Shown here in pieces: positions 1-9,200 of a stretch of 64,000 nt of DNA (position 1 is its first letter; every line of letters begins with the position of its first letter). The DNA comes from Aquimarina sp. U1-2 (GTDB taxonomy: Bacteria; Bacteroidota; Bacteroidia; Flavobacteriales; Flavobacteriaceae): NCBI RefSeq assembly GCF_017897595.1, contig NZ_JAGKIK010000005.1, positions 1 to 64,000 on the forward strand, in the 5' to 3' direction. The notes beneath the pieces are model-generated. The model worked only from the letters and a program-made list of their open reading frames with translations, was not told the DNA's origin and ran no database searches. The translations under genes were made by a program, and so were the position numbers.

Positions 1-1118
1 GTAATGTTTCCATCACCTGTGATTGCAGTTCCGTCTACTTCTAGTGCACCCGATGCATTTTGCGTAAGTCCGGTTCCTGCTATATCACTATTAATAGTAG
101 CTGCAGTTACAGCATCATCAGCAATATTTTCAGTTTGTATAGCATCATCTGCAATTTGTGCATTGGTCACCGCATCATCGGCGATTTCAGTAGTTCCTAC
201 TGCATTTGGAGCAATTTCTAGTGTTACATCGCCAAGTAGTGCATTTGTATCTCCACCAACAGTAAGGTCGGAAGATGTAATGTTTCCATCACCATTGATT
301 GCGGTAACATCTACTTCCAGAGCACCTGTTGTTGCATTTTGCGTAAGTCCGGTTCCTGCTACATCTGCATTGATGGTTGCGGCATTAATGGCATTGGGTG
401 CAATATCTTCAGAAGCAATGGTTCCATTCGCAATTTCTGTAGTCGAAATTCCTCCAGTAGCAACATCTAAAGTGTAAGGATTAGTAGTAGTTCCTGCTCC
501 ATTACGAATCAAAGTTCCATCGGTAGCATCCAATATTTCATTACCCGTAATTGTATCACCATCTGCTGAAACGGCTGCAGAAATATCCTGAATCGCTTCT
601 TGAACGGTAGTTTCCAAATTACTATCCCCATCTACATCGATGGGAGCATTTAGATTTACCTCGGTAGCATCTTGATCATCTGTACCATCAAAATTGATTG
701 GTGATCCATTACCATTATCAAAAGTAAATGTACCGTTACCTAAATCTTGTAATTGGGCTTTATTTATTCGTACTGCAGTTCCTTCTTCATTAGTATAAGT
801 AAATGTTCCATCATTATTATCTACAATAAATGTAAGCGTCTCTGTAGAACTAATCGAGCACAAAGATTGCCAAACGGTACCATCGTATTGAAATACACAA
901 TTTTGATCAGTATTATAAACTAATGCTCCCGGAAGAGGAGTAATAAGATTCATTTGCCCATTAGTAACTCTGGTTAAAACAAAAACCTTGTCGGCACTTT
1001 GTAATTCTAATAGAGAAGAAGAATCAATAGCATTGGGGGCGTCTCCTACTTTTACCTGTGCCAATAGTGTACCGGCATTTAATAAAAGCAGTAGAATTAG
1101 GGTAATTCTTACATTCAT
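1..1118 (-). CDS. Large repetitive cell-surface protein, N-terminal part (runs off the window)
   Basis: Translating the minus strand from the ATG at 1116-1118 gives an open frame of 372 codons that leaves the window without a stop. It begins with a clear signal peptide (hydrophobic run LILLLLLNAG, cleavage after LLAQ). A non-repetitive head follows, containing the element LPGALVYNTD typical of Flavobacteriia surface proteins. From about residue 190 it becomes a low-complexity Asp/Ala/Thr/Gly-rich repeat region with recurring units such as IADDAVTNAQ, TEIADDAV and AGTGLTQNA; the two longest related blocks repeat at about 300 bp (near 50-110 and 340-400). The plus-strand open frame at 4-477 is only its shadow. 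It is probably an exported adhesin or fibre protein. The function is inferred from composition only. Confidence 0.8.
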   Translation of the reverse strand, partial: MNVRITLILLLLLNAGTLLAQVKVGDAPNAIDSSSLLELQSADKVFVLTRVTNGQMNLITPLPGALVYNTDQNCVFQYDGTVWQSLCSISSTETLTFIVDNNDGTFTYTNEEGTAVRINKAQLQDLGNGTFTFDNGNGSPINFDGTDDQDATEVNLNAPIDVDGDSNLETTVQEAIQDISAAVSADGDTITGNEILDATDGTLIRNGAGTTTNPYTLDVATGGISTTEIANGTIASEDIAPNAINAATINADVAGTGLTQNATTGALEVDVTAINGDGNITSSDLTVGGDTNALLGDVTLEIAPNAVGTTEIADDAVTNAQIADDAIQTENIADDAVTAATINSDIAGTGLTQNASGALEVDGTAITGDGNI

Positions 1119-1427
1119 AGTATTGGGTATTTCTTTACAATAAATAGGTTTATTTAAAACAATTGACGATAATGTTCAAATAATTTTAAGTAATTGTTTA
1201 AAATTATTTTACTAACAATAATAGTAATAACTACTTAGATAATTAAAAATTTATTAACAAAAATACATATTTTTTCGGATTAACAGCAATATTTATCGAC
1301 AAAATACGTTTTAGCCTTTCTTTTAATTACGGTTTTACCGTAAAATTTATAATCTGTATTCGATTCTCGCATTTTTGAAATTTAATTTTATTTTTCTACC
1401 AAAAACTTATATTTTTACCTCCACAAA
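1119..1427. other. AT-rich intergenic region between surface-protein gene and tRNA-Gly
   Basis: This stretch of about 310 bp is very AT-rich and has no convincing coding frame. It must carry the promoter of the minus-strand surface protein and that of the tRNA. I see no exact TAnnTTTG box on either strand that I would commit to. Confidence 0.5.
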
Positions 1428-1500
1428 GCGGGAGTAGCTCAGTTGGTAGAGCGTCAGCCTTCCAAGCTGAATGTCGCCGGTTCGAACCCGGTCTCCCGCT
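1428..1500 (+). tRNA. tRNA-Gly (anticodon TCC)
   Basis: The 73-nt cloverleaf has acceptor strands GCGGGAG and CTCCCGC with discriminator T. The D arm starts AGCTCAGTTGGTAGAGC. The anticodon stem TCAGC/GCTGA encloses the loop CTTCCAA, giving anticodon TCC (glycine GGA/GGG codons). The T arm is CCGGTTCGAACCCGG. CCA is not encoded and must be added post-transcriptionally. A terminator-like hairpin follows directly. Confidence 0.97.
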
Positions 1501-1502
1501 CT

Positions 1503-1540
1503 AAAGGCTCAGTATATTGAAATTCTGAGCCTTTTTATTT
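1503..1540 (+). terminator. Rho-independent terminator after tRNA-Gly
   Basis: Stem AAAGGCTCAG pairs with CTGAGCCTTT across a 12-nt loop and is followed by a T-rich tract. It immediately follows the tRNA. Confidence 0.85.
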
Positions 1541-1618
1541 TTTTCTACGCTCTTCTAACTGAGGTTCTTCAATATTTACGAAAAAAAGTTTCTGTTGGTT
1601 TTCTAATTATAGATTTTT

Positions 1619-2533
1619 TTAAAATATTGACAATCCAGTTAGTGTAGTCAACCGTTCCAGAGCATACATTCCAAGTTCCGAATTTCCTTTAGGATTCAAT
1701 AATGGACTCCATACCGTAACCGCATACTGATTAGGATGTATTGCTGCAATTCCTCCGCCAACACCACTTTTGCCAGGTAATCCTACACGAAAACTAAATT
1801 CTCCTGCCTCATCATAAAAACCACAAGTCTGCATTATGGCATTAATTCGTTTTACTTTATGAGGAGAAATAACCTCTTCATGGCTAGAAAGTTTTGCGCC
1901 ACGATTGGCATATACCATAAAAGCCGTAGCCAATTCTTTGCAAGACATTTCTATAGCACATTGATAGATATAAAAATCTAACACTTCTTCAATATCATTA
2001 GTGATATTACCAAATGATTTCATGAGATGAAGTAGGGCAGCATTGCGATAACTACATTTTTTTTCAGATTCAAATACCTCTACATTAATTTTCAAAGTAT
2101 CATTGTCAGTAATATTTTGTACAAATTGAAGAAATTCTTGCTTTGGGCTTTTTAAAGTAGAGATTAAAATATCTGAGATTACTAGTGCTCCAGCATTAAT
2201 AAAAGGATTTCTGGGAATTCCGTTTTCATACTCCAATTGTATTAAAGAATTGAATGGATTTCCAGAAGGTTCAACATCGACACGTTCAAAAAGATCTTCA
2301 TGTATCAAAGACATGGCTAATGTTAATCCGAAAACTTTTGAGATACTTTGTATAGAAAATTTTTCATCGCTATTACCAAAACAATAGTGACCAGAGTTAA
2401 TGCAGTGCAGATGCATCCCAAATTTTTGCGGTGATACTTTGGCCAACTCAGGAATATAGGTAGCTACATTGCCTCGTGGTTGTTTTGTAGTAAGTTCTAA
2501 AGCGATCGTATCGAGTATTTCCTGATAATCCAC
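1619..2533 (-). CDS. glsA: Glutaminase A (serine-dependent beta-lactamase fold)
   Basis: 304 residues, the usual length of bacterial glutaminase. It hydrolyses L-glutamine to glutamate and ammonia in the cytoplasm. The catalytic Ser-x-x-Lys motif is visible in FSIQSISKVF (S63, K66). Other family blocks are present: NPFINAGALV, the tyrosine region CGFYDEAGEF and the C-terminal glycine-rich GLPGKSGVGGGI. The gene lies 10 bp downstream of the PepE-like gene on the same strand, so the two are probably co-transcribed; both act on amino-acid or peptide nitrogen. The start is the only in-frame ATG giving the full N-terminal helix. Confidence 0.93.
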   Translation of the reverse strand: MDYQEILDTIALELTTKQPRGNVATYIPELAKVSPQKFGMHLHCINSGHYCFGNSDEKFSIQSISKVFGLTLAMSLIHEDLFERVDVEPSGNPFNSLIQLEYENGIPRNPFINAGALVISDILISTLKSPKQEFLQFVQNITDNDTLKINVEVFESEKKCSYRNAALLHLMKSFGNITNDIEEVLDFYIYQCAIEMSCKELATAFMVYANRGAKLSSHEEVISPHKVKRINAIMQTCGFYDEAGEFSFRVGLPGKSGVGGGIAAIHPNQYAVTVWSPLLNPKGNSELGMYALERLTTLTGLSIF

Positions 2534-2543
2534 AATTAATCGT

Positions 2544-3251
2544 TTAATTTAATGTAGTTAATGAACTTTCTGCAGCTACTTCATATGGAGATGTATTCTG
2601 TTCAAAAATTCTTGCTGATAAGTTGCCCCCTAAAATAATTTCATTGTTTTTAACTCTTAGCCAGCTTCCTTCTCTTAAGCCCACTACAGGCTGTGGGTTA
2701 AGTTTATGAAATTCTTTAATTCTAGTTTCTCTAGTTTCACCTTTGTGAGTCGAATTAGGATCTGGATCAAGATAATGCGCATTAATATTGAAAGGGAGAA
2801 TACCTAGTGTTTTAAAATTAGGCGGATAAATAATAGGCATATCATTAGTGGTTTGCATGGTAAGTCCTGTTATGTTACTGCCAGCACTTGTTCCGAGATA
2901 GGGAGTTCCAGAAAGGATTTTGTTTTTTAGTACTTCTATAAGATCATAGCGATATAATTGATCAACAAGAAGAAATGTATTACCACCTCCCGTATACAAA
3001 CCTTTCGCTTGCGTTAAAGCATCAATTGGATTATCATATTTATGTATTCCTGTGATTTTCTTGTTTAATTTTTTGAAAATTTCACTAATCTTATGGGTAT
3101 ATTCGTCATGCGAAATTCCACCCGGTCGAGCGTATGGAATGAAAAGTATTTCATCAACATCGTTATACAACTCCAATAGTGTTTCTTTTAAATAGGTAAG
3201 CGGTGTGCTACCATATAAAGTAGATGTACTGGCGATTACACAGTTTTTCAT
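2544..3251 (-). CDS. pepE: Dipeptidase E-like serine peptidase (S51 family)
   Basis: 235 residues, matching the aspartyl dipeptidase E family, which cleaves N-terminal Asp-X dipeptides. The nucleophile elbow LGTSAGSN places the catalytic Ser at residue 122. TGGGNTFLL (around residue 88) is the conserved oxyanion and binding strand, and the His of INAHYLDPDP (around 159) is the likely catalytic histidine. It has no signal peptide, so it is cytoplasmic. It is the first gene of a minus-strand pair with glutaminase (10-bp gap). The assignment to PepE rather than a cyanophycinase-like relative rests on length and the DPDP region. Confidence 0.85.
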   Translation of the reverse strand: MKNCVIASTSTLYGSTPLTYLKETLLELYNDVDEILFIPYARPGGISHDEYTHKISEIFKKLNKKITGIHKYDNPIDALTQAKGLYTGGGNTFLLVDQLYRYDLIEVLKNKILSGTPYLGTSAGSNITGLTMQTTNDMPIIYPPNFKTLGILPFNINAHYLDPDPNSTHKGETRETRIKEFHKLNPQPVVGLREGSWLRVKNNEIILGGNLSARIFEQNTSPYEVAAESSLTTLN

Positions 3252-3352
3252 TAGTTTTTTAGTAAAGGTAGTTTAACTTTTTATTATATCTTAATCTTTA
3301 ATGAAGATAAAAAAATATAGTATCTTAGAAAATAAATCAACACTATTTCAAC

Positions 3353-4144
3353 ATGAAAATAAAGTTTTCTACCCTCATATTTTGCTTCGTTTTAACCATT
3401 TGTAATGCGCAAATCACGTCGAGAGTGATGATAGATGGTAAAATAAGCGCACCTATTGGAGATGATGTTGAGGGTGTTGTCGTTTATAATCGAAGTACAG
3501 ATAAAGGTACAATTACTAATAGTGATGGAAGATTTAAGCTAAGCGTTGGTGTTAATGACAGATTAGAAGTTGTAGCTATGCAATATCAGCATTTTATCGT
3601 ATTAGTGGATAAAGGGATTATAGATAGTAAAAAGCTAAATATCTTCTTAAACGAGTCTGTAAACCAACTTGATGAAGTAGTGGTCACTCCATATGATCTT
3701 AACGGAAATGTAACAGTAGACGTACAAAAAATTGGCTTCAAAGAAAGTGGGTTAGGGGAGGTTGCCGGACAGACTTCTGTAGTCATAAATGATACTGATT
3801 ACGATTTTAGACCCGACGAATTATCTCCTGTCACCAATACAGTATTCTTAGAGGATAGAATGATCAATGGTTTAAATTTTGTTAATCTTTTTAAGGTTGT
3901 TTTTAAAGATAAGGACGAGGCAAAGAAGAAAAATCATGCATCAGATATCGATGTTAGGGTTCGTAATATGTATAAAGACGATTTCTTCAAGAATTATTTA
4001 GCCCTTGATATTGATCAAATTAATGATTTTATATTTTTTGCTGAAAATAACGGTCTAAGTACTACTTATTTTGAAACTGGTAAAGAACTGGATTTACTTC
4101 AATTTTTGGTGGTTCAAAGTAAATTATACAAACAACAACAATAA
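3353..4144 (+). CDS. Secreted CarboxypepD_reg-like domain protein, paralogue of the next gene
   Basis: 263 residues with a signal peptide (hydrophobic run to CNAQ, around residue 19). Next comes a carboxypeptidase-regulatory-like beta-sandwich (GVVVYNRSTDKGTITNSDGRF, cited in part, then LNESVNQLDEVVV). This domain opens many Bacteroidota outer-membrane and exported proteins. Unlike SusC-type proteins it has no TonB plug or barrel and ends after about 150 further residues. The gene at 4238 has the same architecture (signal, beta-sandwich, ELEKVNI, C-terminal LLEFLQKKSKRY versus LLQFLVVQSKLY), so the two are tandem duplicates. Function unknown; periplasmic or surface location inferred. Confidence 0.75.
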   Translation: MKIKFSTLIFCFVLTICNAQITSRVMIDGKISAPIGDDVEGVVVYNRSTDKGTITNSDGRFKLSVGVNDRLEVVAMQYQHFIVLVDKGIIDSKKLNIFLNESVNQLDEVVVTPYDLNGNVTVDVQKIGFKESGLGEVAGQTSVVINDTDYDFRPDELSPVTNTVFLEDRMINGLNFVNLFKVVFKDKDEAKKKNHASDIDVRVRNMYKDDFFKNYLALDIDQINDFIFFAENNGLSTTYFETGKELDLLQFLVVQSKLYKQQQ

Positions 4145-4237
4145 TTTACCTCGTTACAGTTTGTCATAGTAATTGAGTTTTGTCGTCTCTTTTAGAAAAG
4201 TATCTATAGTCATCTATTTACGGCGCACAACACTCTT

Positions 4238-5005
4238 ATGAAAATCCTATCTTTTTTATTCTTCGTATTTATTTTTTTTCAGGTTAGTGGTCAATCACAG
4301 TTGTTCAAAGGAAAAATTATTGCCGACTCTTTACAAGGATATGCCATAAATATTATAAATTTTAATAAAGAAATAGGAACTACGAATGATGAATACGGTA
4401 TTTTCGAAATACCTGCAGCGGTAGGCGACTCTATTGTCTTTTCATCTGTTCAATACCAGATACAATCTTTAATTGTTGATAAAGATCTTCTAAATAATAA
4501 GAAATTTGTAATTGTTTTAAAACCACTAGTCCAAGAGTTAGAAAAGGTAAATATAAGCACCATAGAACTTTCGGGATTTTTAGATAAGGATAGTAAAGCC
4601 ATAAAAGTTCAACCTTTTGTCGATTCTAAAACGCTGGGCCTTCCATTTGGAAATACACCCCAACCTACACTGGCAGAAAGAAGATTACATACTGCCAAGA
4701 CATCTGCAAGTGGAATTCCTCTGGATTTTATAATAAACACAATTTCAGGTCGGTTACGTATTTTGAAAAGAAATAAGAGATTAGAAGATATGCAAACAAC
4801 AATTCAAAAAGGAGAAAAGTCGTTTGCTACGGTATTTTTTGTAGATTCATTGAAGGTTCCAGAAAACTTAATTTCTGATTTTATTTATTATTGTGCTGAA
4901 GATGATACTTTTGAAGAACTATTACAACATCAGCAAAAACTGTATTTGCTCGAATTTCTTCAGAAAAAATCAAAACGCTATAGACTGTACAAAGCATTGA
5001 ATTAA
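4238..5005 (+). CDS. Secreted CarboxypepD_reg-like domain protein, paralogue of the previous gene
   Basis: 255 residues. The signal peptide ends near QVSGQS. A carboxypeptidase-regulatory-like fold follows (GYAINIINFNKEIGTTNDEYG). The C-terminal part resembles that of the upstream gene at 3353-4144. The 93-bp gap and shared orientation suggest a tandem duplication, possibly one transcript. A basic C terminus (KKSKRYRLYKALN) is present. I cannot assign a substrate or partner. Some members of this group accompany TonB-dependent transporters, but none is seen here. Confidence 0.72.
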   Translation: MKILSFLFFVFIFFQVSGQSQLFKGKIIADSLQGYAINIINFNKEIGTTNDEYGIFEIPAAVGDSIVFSSVQYQIQSLIVDKDLLNNKKFVIVLKPLVQELEKVNISTIELSGFLDKDSKAIKVQPFVDSKTLGLPFGNTPQPTLAERRLHTAKTSASGIPLDFIINTISGRLRILKRNKRLEDMQTTIQKGEKSFATVFFVDSLKVPENLISDFIYYCAEDDTFEELLQHQQKLYLLEFLQKKSKRYRLYKALN

Positions 5006-5156
5006 CAATACGCAAAAAGGTTTAAGTACCATGCAATTTTTGAGTTTTAGCATAATTTTTAGTGCATTATTTTTAAATTAAGTATTTTTAACATTTATAA
5101 CGATTCAGATATTAAGTTACACCTTTAATTTCAGCAATGGTATTACATCATTTCTA

Positions 5157-5657
5157 ATGAAAAAAATTCTATTCTTTTTAACGATAGCATGCATTGTAAG
5201 CTCATTTACAATTCATAAATTTTATGTTAGTGTTACACAAATCGACTACAACACCAATCAACAATCTTTACAAATTATTACTAGAGTTTTTATTGATGAT
5301 ATAGAAGATGTACTCAAAGAAAGATATGATACAAATATTGTTTTATTAGCTACAAAAGAAAATCCTAACATTGATCAATATTTAAATACTTATTTTACGA
5401 AAAAACTAAGAATTAAGGTAAATGGAGAACAAGTATCGTTTAATTTTCTAGGTAAAGAGTACGAGGATGATTTGCTTATTTGTTATTTAGAAATTGAACA
5501 AGTTTCTTCATTAACATCGATAGAGATTTCAAATGAAATTTTGATGGATCTGTTTGAAGAACAACAAAACATAGTGCACATAAAAAAAGAAGATCAACGT
5601 AAAAGTCTGATTTTAGAAAGCGGAAAAAGCGAAGGGCTGTTAAATTTTAGTAAATAA
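5157..5657 (+). CDS. DUF6702-like small exported protein
   Basis: 166 residues, with an N-terminal hydrophobic signal segment (ILFFLTIACIVSSFTI) followed by HKFYVSVTQIDYN. This His-Lys-Phe-Tyr/His start after the signal is typical of the Bacteroidota DUF6702 family as I recall it. The rest is predicted beta-rich and acidic. The family is commonly encoded beside an M1 metallopeptidase, as here (the M1 gene starts 59 bp downstream on the same strand). That points to a shared role in the envelope, but no biochemical function is known to me. Confidence 0.7.
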   Translation: MKKILFFLTIACIVSSFTIHKFYVSVTQIDYNTNQQSLQIITRVFIDDIEDVLKERYDTNIVLLATKENPNIDQYLNTYFTKKLRIKVNGEQVSFNFLGKEYEDDLLICYLEIEQVSSLTSIEISNEILMDLFEEQQNIVHIKKEDQRKSLILESGKSEGLLNFSK

Positions 5658-5716
5658 ATCATTAAAATTTCAAAAAACAGTTATTTTGCAAATAATTACA
5701 TAACACACATCTCAAA

Positions 5717-8023
5717 ATGAAAAGAATACTGCTTGTCCTTACTGTAGGATCATTACTATTTAGTTCGATAGCTTATGCGCAACGTAAACAAGAAACCAGG
5801 GAGTTAGGCCATACTAATGAAAACAAATTTAAGCAAATGTATGAAGAGTTTGCTACGCCTAATATGTATAGAACAGGTTCTGGCGCTCCGGGCTCGGCGT
5901 ATTATCAGCAGCAAGCAGATTATGTAATGGATATAGAGCTAGATGATAAAAACAAGAAGCTCTATGGTAAAGAAACCATAACCTATACAAACAATTCGCC
6001 GGATCATTTAGAATTTTTATGGGTGCAATTAGATCAGAATATGCGGGCCAAAGATTCAAAAACACCACTTATTCAAGGCAGTGGCGTTGATCTTGCAAGT
6101 TCTCCCAAGGGTTTCTTAACAAAGTATCTTGCCGAACCGTTTGACGGAGGATTCAACATTACATCGGTCAAAAACTCAAAAGGCGAAACCATAGAATACA
6201 GCATCAATAGAACAATGATGAGGGTTGAGATGCCCAAAGATTTGCCCCCGGGTGGTAAATTCGTATTCTCGATAGATTGGTGGTATAATATTAATGATCA
6301 TGTTAATGGAAGAGGACGATCAGGCTATGAAGAATTTGCAGATGGTAATCGCGCTTATGTTATTGCGCAATTTTATCCACGAATGGCAGTGTATAATGAT
6401 GTAGAAGGATGGCAGAATCATCAATTTTGGGGGCGTGGAGAATTTGCACTACCCTTTGGTAATTTTGAAGTAAATATTACCGTTCCCGCTGATCACGTTT
6501 TGGATGGTACTGGTGTATTAACCAATAGAAAAGAAGTATTTACTGAAGAAATGATGAGCCGATATGAAAAGGCAAAAAAATCATACAAGCAACCGATAAT
6601 TATTGTATCGCAAGACGAAGCCGATAAAGCCTCGAAATCTTTTTCAGACAAAAAGAAAACCTGGAAGTTAAAAGCTGAAAATGTGCGTGATTTTGGTTTT
6701 GCTACTTCGCGACGATTTATTTGGGACATGATGGCTGTTAAAATAGGAGGTAAAGATATTATGGCGGTTTCTATGTATCCAAAAGAAGGAAACCCACTTT
6801 GGGAAGATTGGTCTACAAAAGTAGTGGCCAGTACCCTAAAATCTTACAGTCGTATGACTTTTGATTATCCTTACCACAAAGCAATATCGGTTCACGCTAA
6901 AAATCAAGGAATGGAATATCCTATGATTTGTTGGAATTACGGAAGACCAAATCCTGATGGAACCTATAGCGATCGCGTAAAATACGGAATGATGAGTGTT
7001 ATTATTCATGAGGTGGGACACAACTTTTTTCCTATGATCGTAAATAGTGACGAACGGCAATGGACATGGATGGACGAAGGTTTGAATACTTTTGTACAAT
7101 ATGTTGCCGAACAGGATTTTGGAGAGTGGTACCCAGATGCTTTAGGAAATGATAAAAATTACCCTTCCAGACGAGGTCCTGCAAAAAAAATTGTTCCTTA
7201 CATGAGCGGAAATCAAAATCGCTTATCGCCGATCATGACACAGTCTAATAATATACACCAGTTTGGTCCAAATGCATATGCAAAGCCAGCTACAGGATTA
7301 AACATTCTTAGGGAAACTGTTATGGGTAGGGATCTTTTCGATTATGCATTTAGAACGTATTCGCAACGTTGGATGTTTAAGCATCCTACTCCTGAAGATT
7401 TCTTTAGAACTATGGAAGATGCTTCTGCAGTTGATTTGGATTGGTTCTGGAGAGGCTGGTTTTATACTACCGATTATACAGATATAGGTGTAAGCGATGT
7501 GAAGAAATTTGTAGTTTCTAAAATACCCACATTAGCTTCTCAGCAATTTGCTGCAAACGATAGAAGATTAAGATTCGCTAACCCCGCAGATCTGGTAGTT
7601 ATGGTCGAAGAAGGCAGCGATGATTATAAACGAATAAAATCAAATGATGGATTGATTGAAGATACTAGTAGTCTAAAGGAATATCTAATGGATAATTTTT
7701 CTGAAGATGAGCGCAAGAGAATTAAAAATCCTAAATTCTTTTACGAAATTACTTTTGAAAAGCCCGGCGGATTAGTAATGCCCTTGATTGTAGAGTATAC
7801 TTATGAAGACGGAAGTTCTGAAATCATTACCTATCCAGCGCAAATCTGGCGTAAAAACGATGATAAAGTAAAAAAGGCATTGGCTTCAGAAAAGGCGATA
7901 ACCAAAATTGTTGTAGATCCTAACGAAGAAACGGCTGATATAGATACTTCTAATAACAGTTGGCCAGAAAATAAAACCTTAGGAAAGTTTGATCAATTTA
8001 AAAACAAAGTAAAAGGCAAATAA
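5717..8023 (+). CDS. Exported M1-family zinc metallopeptidase
   Basis: 768 residues with a signal peptide (cleavage near IAYAQR, residue 22). An N-terminal M1 beta-domain (about 60-280) precedes the catalytic domain. The zinc site HEVGH (H431, H435) is followed 18 residues later by the third ligand E454 (WMDEGLNTF). The substrate-binding GxMEN-type motif appears as GMEYP (around 398). It should cleave residues from the N terminus of peptides in the periplasm or at the surface. It lies directly downstream of the DUF6702-like gene and ends in a clear terminator at 8047-8080. The basic, Asn-rich C-terminal tail lacks a type IX sorting domain. Confidence 0.9.
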   Translation: MKRILLVLTVGSLLFSSIAYAQRKQETRELGHTNENKFKQMYEEFATPNMYRTGSGAPGSAYYQQQADYVMDIELDDKNKKLYGKETITYTNNSPDHLEFLWVQLDQNMRAKDSKTPLIQGSGVDLASSPKGFLTKYLAEPFDGGFNITSVKNSKGETIEYSINRTMMRVEMPKDLPPGGKFVFSIDWWYNINDHVNGRGRSGYEEFADGNRAYVIAQFYPRMAVYNDVEGWQNHQFWGRGEFALPFGNFEVNITVPADHVLDGTGVLTNRKEVFTEEMMSRYEKAKKSYKQPIIIVSQDEADKASKSFSDKKKTWKLKAENVRDFGFATSRRFIWDMMAVKIGGKDIMAVSMYPKEGNPLWEDWSTKVVASTLKSYSRMTFDYPYHKAISVHAKNQGMEYPMICWNYGRPNPDGTYSDRVKYGMMSVIIHEVGHNFFPMIVNSDERQWTWMDEGLNTFVQYVAEQDFGEWYPDALGNDKNYPSRRGPAKKIVPYMSGNQNRLSPIMTQSNNIHQFGPNAYAKPATGLNILRETVMGRDLFDYAFRTYSQRWMFKHPTPEDFFRTMEDASAVDLDWFWRGWFYTTDYTDIGVSDVKKFVVSKIPTLASQQFAANDRRLRFANPADLVVMVEEGSDDYKRIKSNDGLIEDTSSLKEYLMDNFSEDERKRIKNPKFFYEITFEKPGGLVMPLIVEYTYEDGSSEIITYPAQIWRKNDDKVKKALASEKAITKIVVDPNEETADIDTSNNSWPENKTLGKFDQFKNKVKGK

Positions 8024-8046
8024 TTCAATAAAATTATCATAAATAC

Positions 8047-8080
8047 GCCATCCTGATCTATTAGGATGGCTTTTGTTTTT
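8047..8080 (+). terminator. Rho-independent terminator after M1 peptidase gene
   Basis: GCCATCCT pairs perfectly with AGGATGGC across an 8-nt loop and is followed by TTTTGTTTTT. It separates the peptidase operon from tatA. Confidence 0.88.
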
Positions 8081-8099
8081 CATAGATTGTATATATTTG
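8073..8099 (+). promoter_or_regulatory. Predicted sigma-A promoter of tatA
   Basis: TATATTTG at 8092-8099 is a perfect match to the Bacteroidota -7 element TAnnTTTG. TTG at 8073-8075 lies 16 bp upstream, close to the usual -33 spacing. The start codon follows 7 bp later, so the leader would be extremely short or absent. Confidence 0.55.
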
Positions 8100-8106
8100 T
8101 AGTATT

Positions 8107-8400
8107 ATGGTAGTATTGCCCTTATTTATTAGCGGAACAGAAATCGCCTTTATCGTTTTTATATTGGTTATGGTTTTTGGTGCTGATAAAATTCCTGAAA
8201 TAGCTAGAGGCTTAGGCAAAGGAATGCGAATAGTTAAAGATGCAACTAATGATATCAAAACTGAAATTACCAAAAGTGCAGAAAAACAAGGACTAAATAC
8301 TGATGTTACTTCTTCGATTACGTCAGACATCAAAAAAGAAATAGATCAGGTTAAAGATGATATCGATGACATTACAGGTCCTGTAAAACGAAGGTTCTAA
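8107..8400 (+). CDS. tatA: Twin-arginine translocase subunit TatA/TatE
   Basis: 97 residues. An N-terminal transmembrane segment (about 7-25, SGTEIAFIVFILVMVF) is followed by the TatA hinge and amphipathic helix GADKIPEIARGLGKGMR. The hydrophilic acidic/lysine-rich tail is typical. TatA forms the pore of the Sec-independent export system for folded proteins in the inner membrane. In Bacteroidota a single TatA-type protein usually serves with TatC; tatC is not in this window. Monocistronic by context (terminator upstream, long gap downstream). Confidence 0.93.
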   Translation: MVVLPLFISGTEIAFIVFILVMVFGADKIPEIARGLGKGMRIVKDATNDIKTEITKSAEKQGLNTDVTSSITSDIKKEIDQVKDDIDDITGPVKRRF

Positions 8401-9200
8401 CCCACTTCATAAAATTTCTCAAACTCTTTTCTTTCGATACTGCACTTAATAACTGGGATTAAAACTCTTTTCATTGGTATCCAAATTTGAAGTATTACTT
8501 GTTTGAGCATATTCCGTATATCGACTTCTCGAGGGTCGCCTACATATCTTTTAATTTATTTCATCTCAACTAAAATTTTAAGTCCGTTATCAAAATCTAC
8601 TTAACTGAGTGTGAGTTCGATGTAAGAAAATTGCGTCAGTTTGAGATATCCAATAAAAATTTTATACGTTGGTTGAACTCACATTCGTTGTATCGACGGC
8701 TTTTACTTCCCCCTTTGAAGGAGGATGTTTTTAAAGAAACACTCATCTTTATCCACCACCTGCAACTCGCCTACAACCAACGTTGTATCGTCCTCAAGGG
8801 AAGGAGTTGTACTATAGACAGCCAGGCAATTTTTCTCCATGTTATCTCGTACAGATTCGAGAGGTCGCTACGAAAAATCAATTTCAAAGCTTTTTTATAT
8901 TAAGAATTTATATCGAGTTTGGTTAATTGAGTTCTTTTTCGATCTAGATGGCTGGTATCTCTATGACTTTAAATGAACACCCATGATTACTGGTATTTCG
9001 GGGAATTTTCAACCTAAATATTTGTGTTATGCAAGCATAGTATGATGTTTTTTATTATCAAATTTTTAAAAAATAAATAAAAAATTTGATATATAATTAA
9101 TATATTAGTTTTAAAATTATATAATTGATAATATTTTAAAGTTTTTTACAAGTTCAATTATATTCGTTTTTACACACAAACTCATAAATCTTATACGTAT
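8401..9200. other. 800-bp gap with diverged repeat-like DNA, no supported gene
   Basis: The only open frame (8631-8903, 90 codons) encodes a sequence of no recognisable family and odd composition, so I do not call it. Inverted repeats are visible: TGTGAGTTC at 8610-8618 with GAACTCACA at 8675-8683, and ACGTTGGTTG at 8666-8675 with CAACCAACGT at 8774-8783. The pyrimidine-rich section 8690-8830 has a base composition unlike its surroundings. It may be a decayed mobile repeat. The last 150 bp is almost pure A/T and presumably holds the promoter of the S8 peptidase gene. Confidence 0.5.

Noticed and set aside
4..477. Plus-strand open frame of 157 codons rich in Ser/Ala/Val
   Set aside because: It is the antisense shadow of the repetitive surface-protein gene on the minus strand, which has a start, signal peptide and repeat periodicity.
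8631..8903. 90-codon open frame in the gap after tatA
   Set aside because: No recognisable family, atypical composition and overlap with inverted-repeat DNA; not enough support for a gene.
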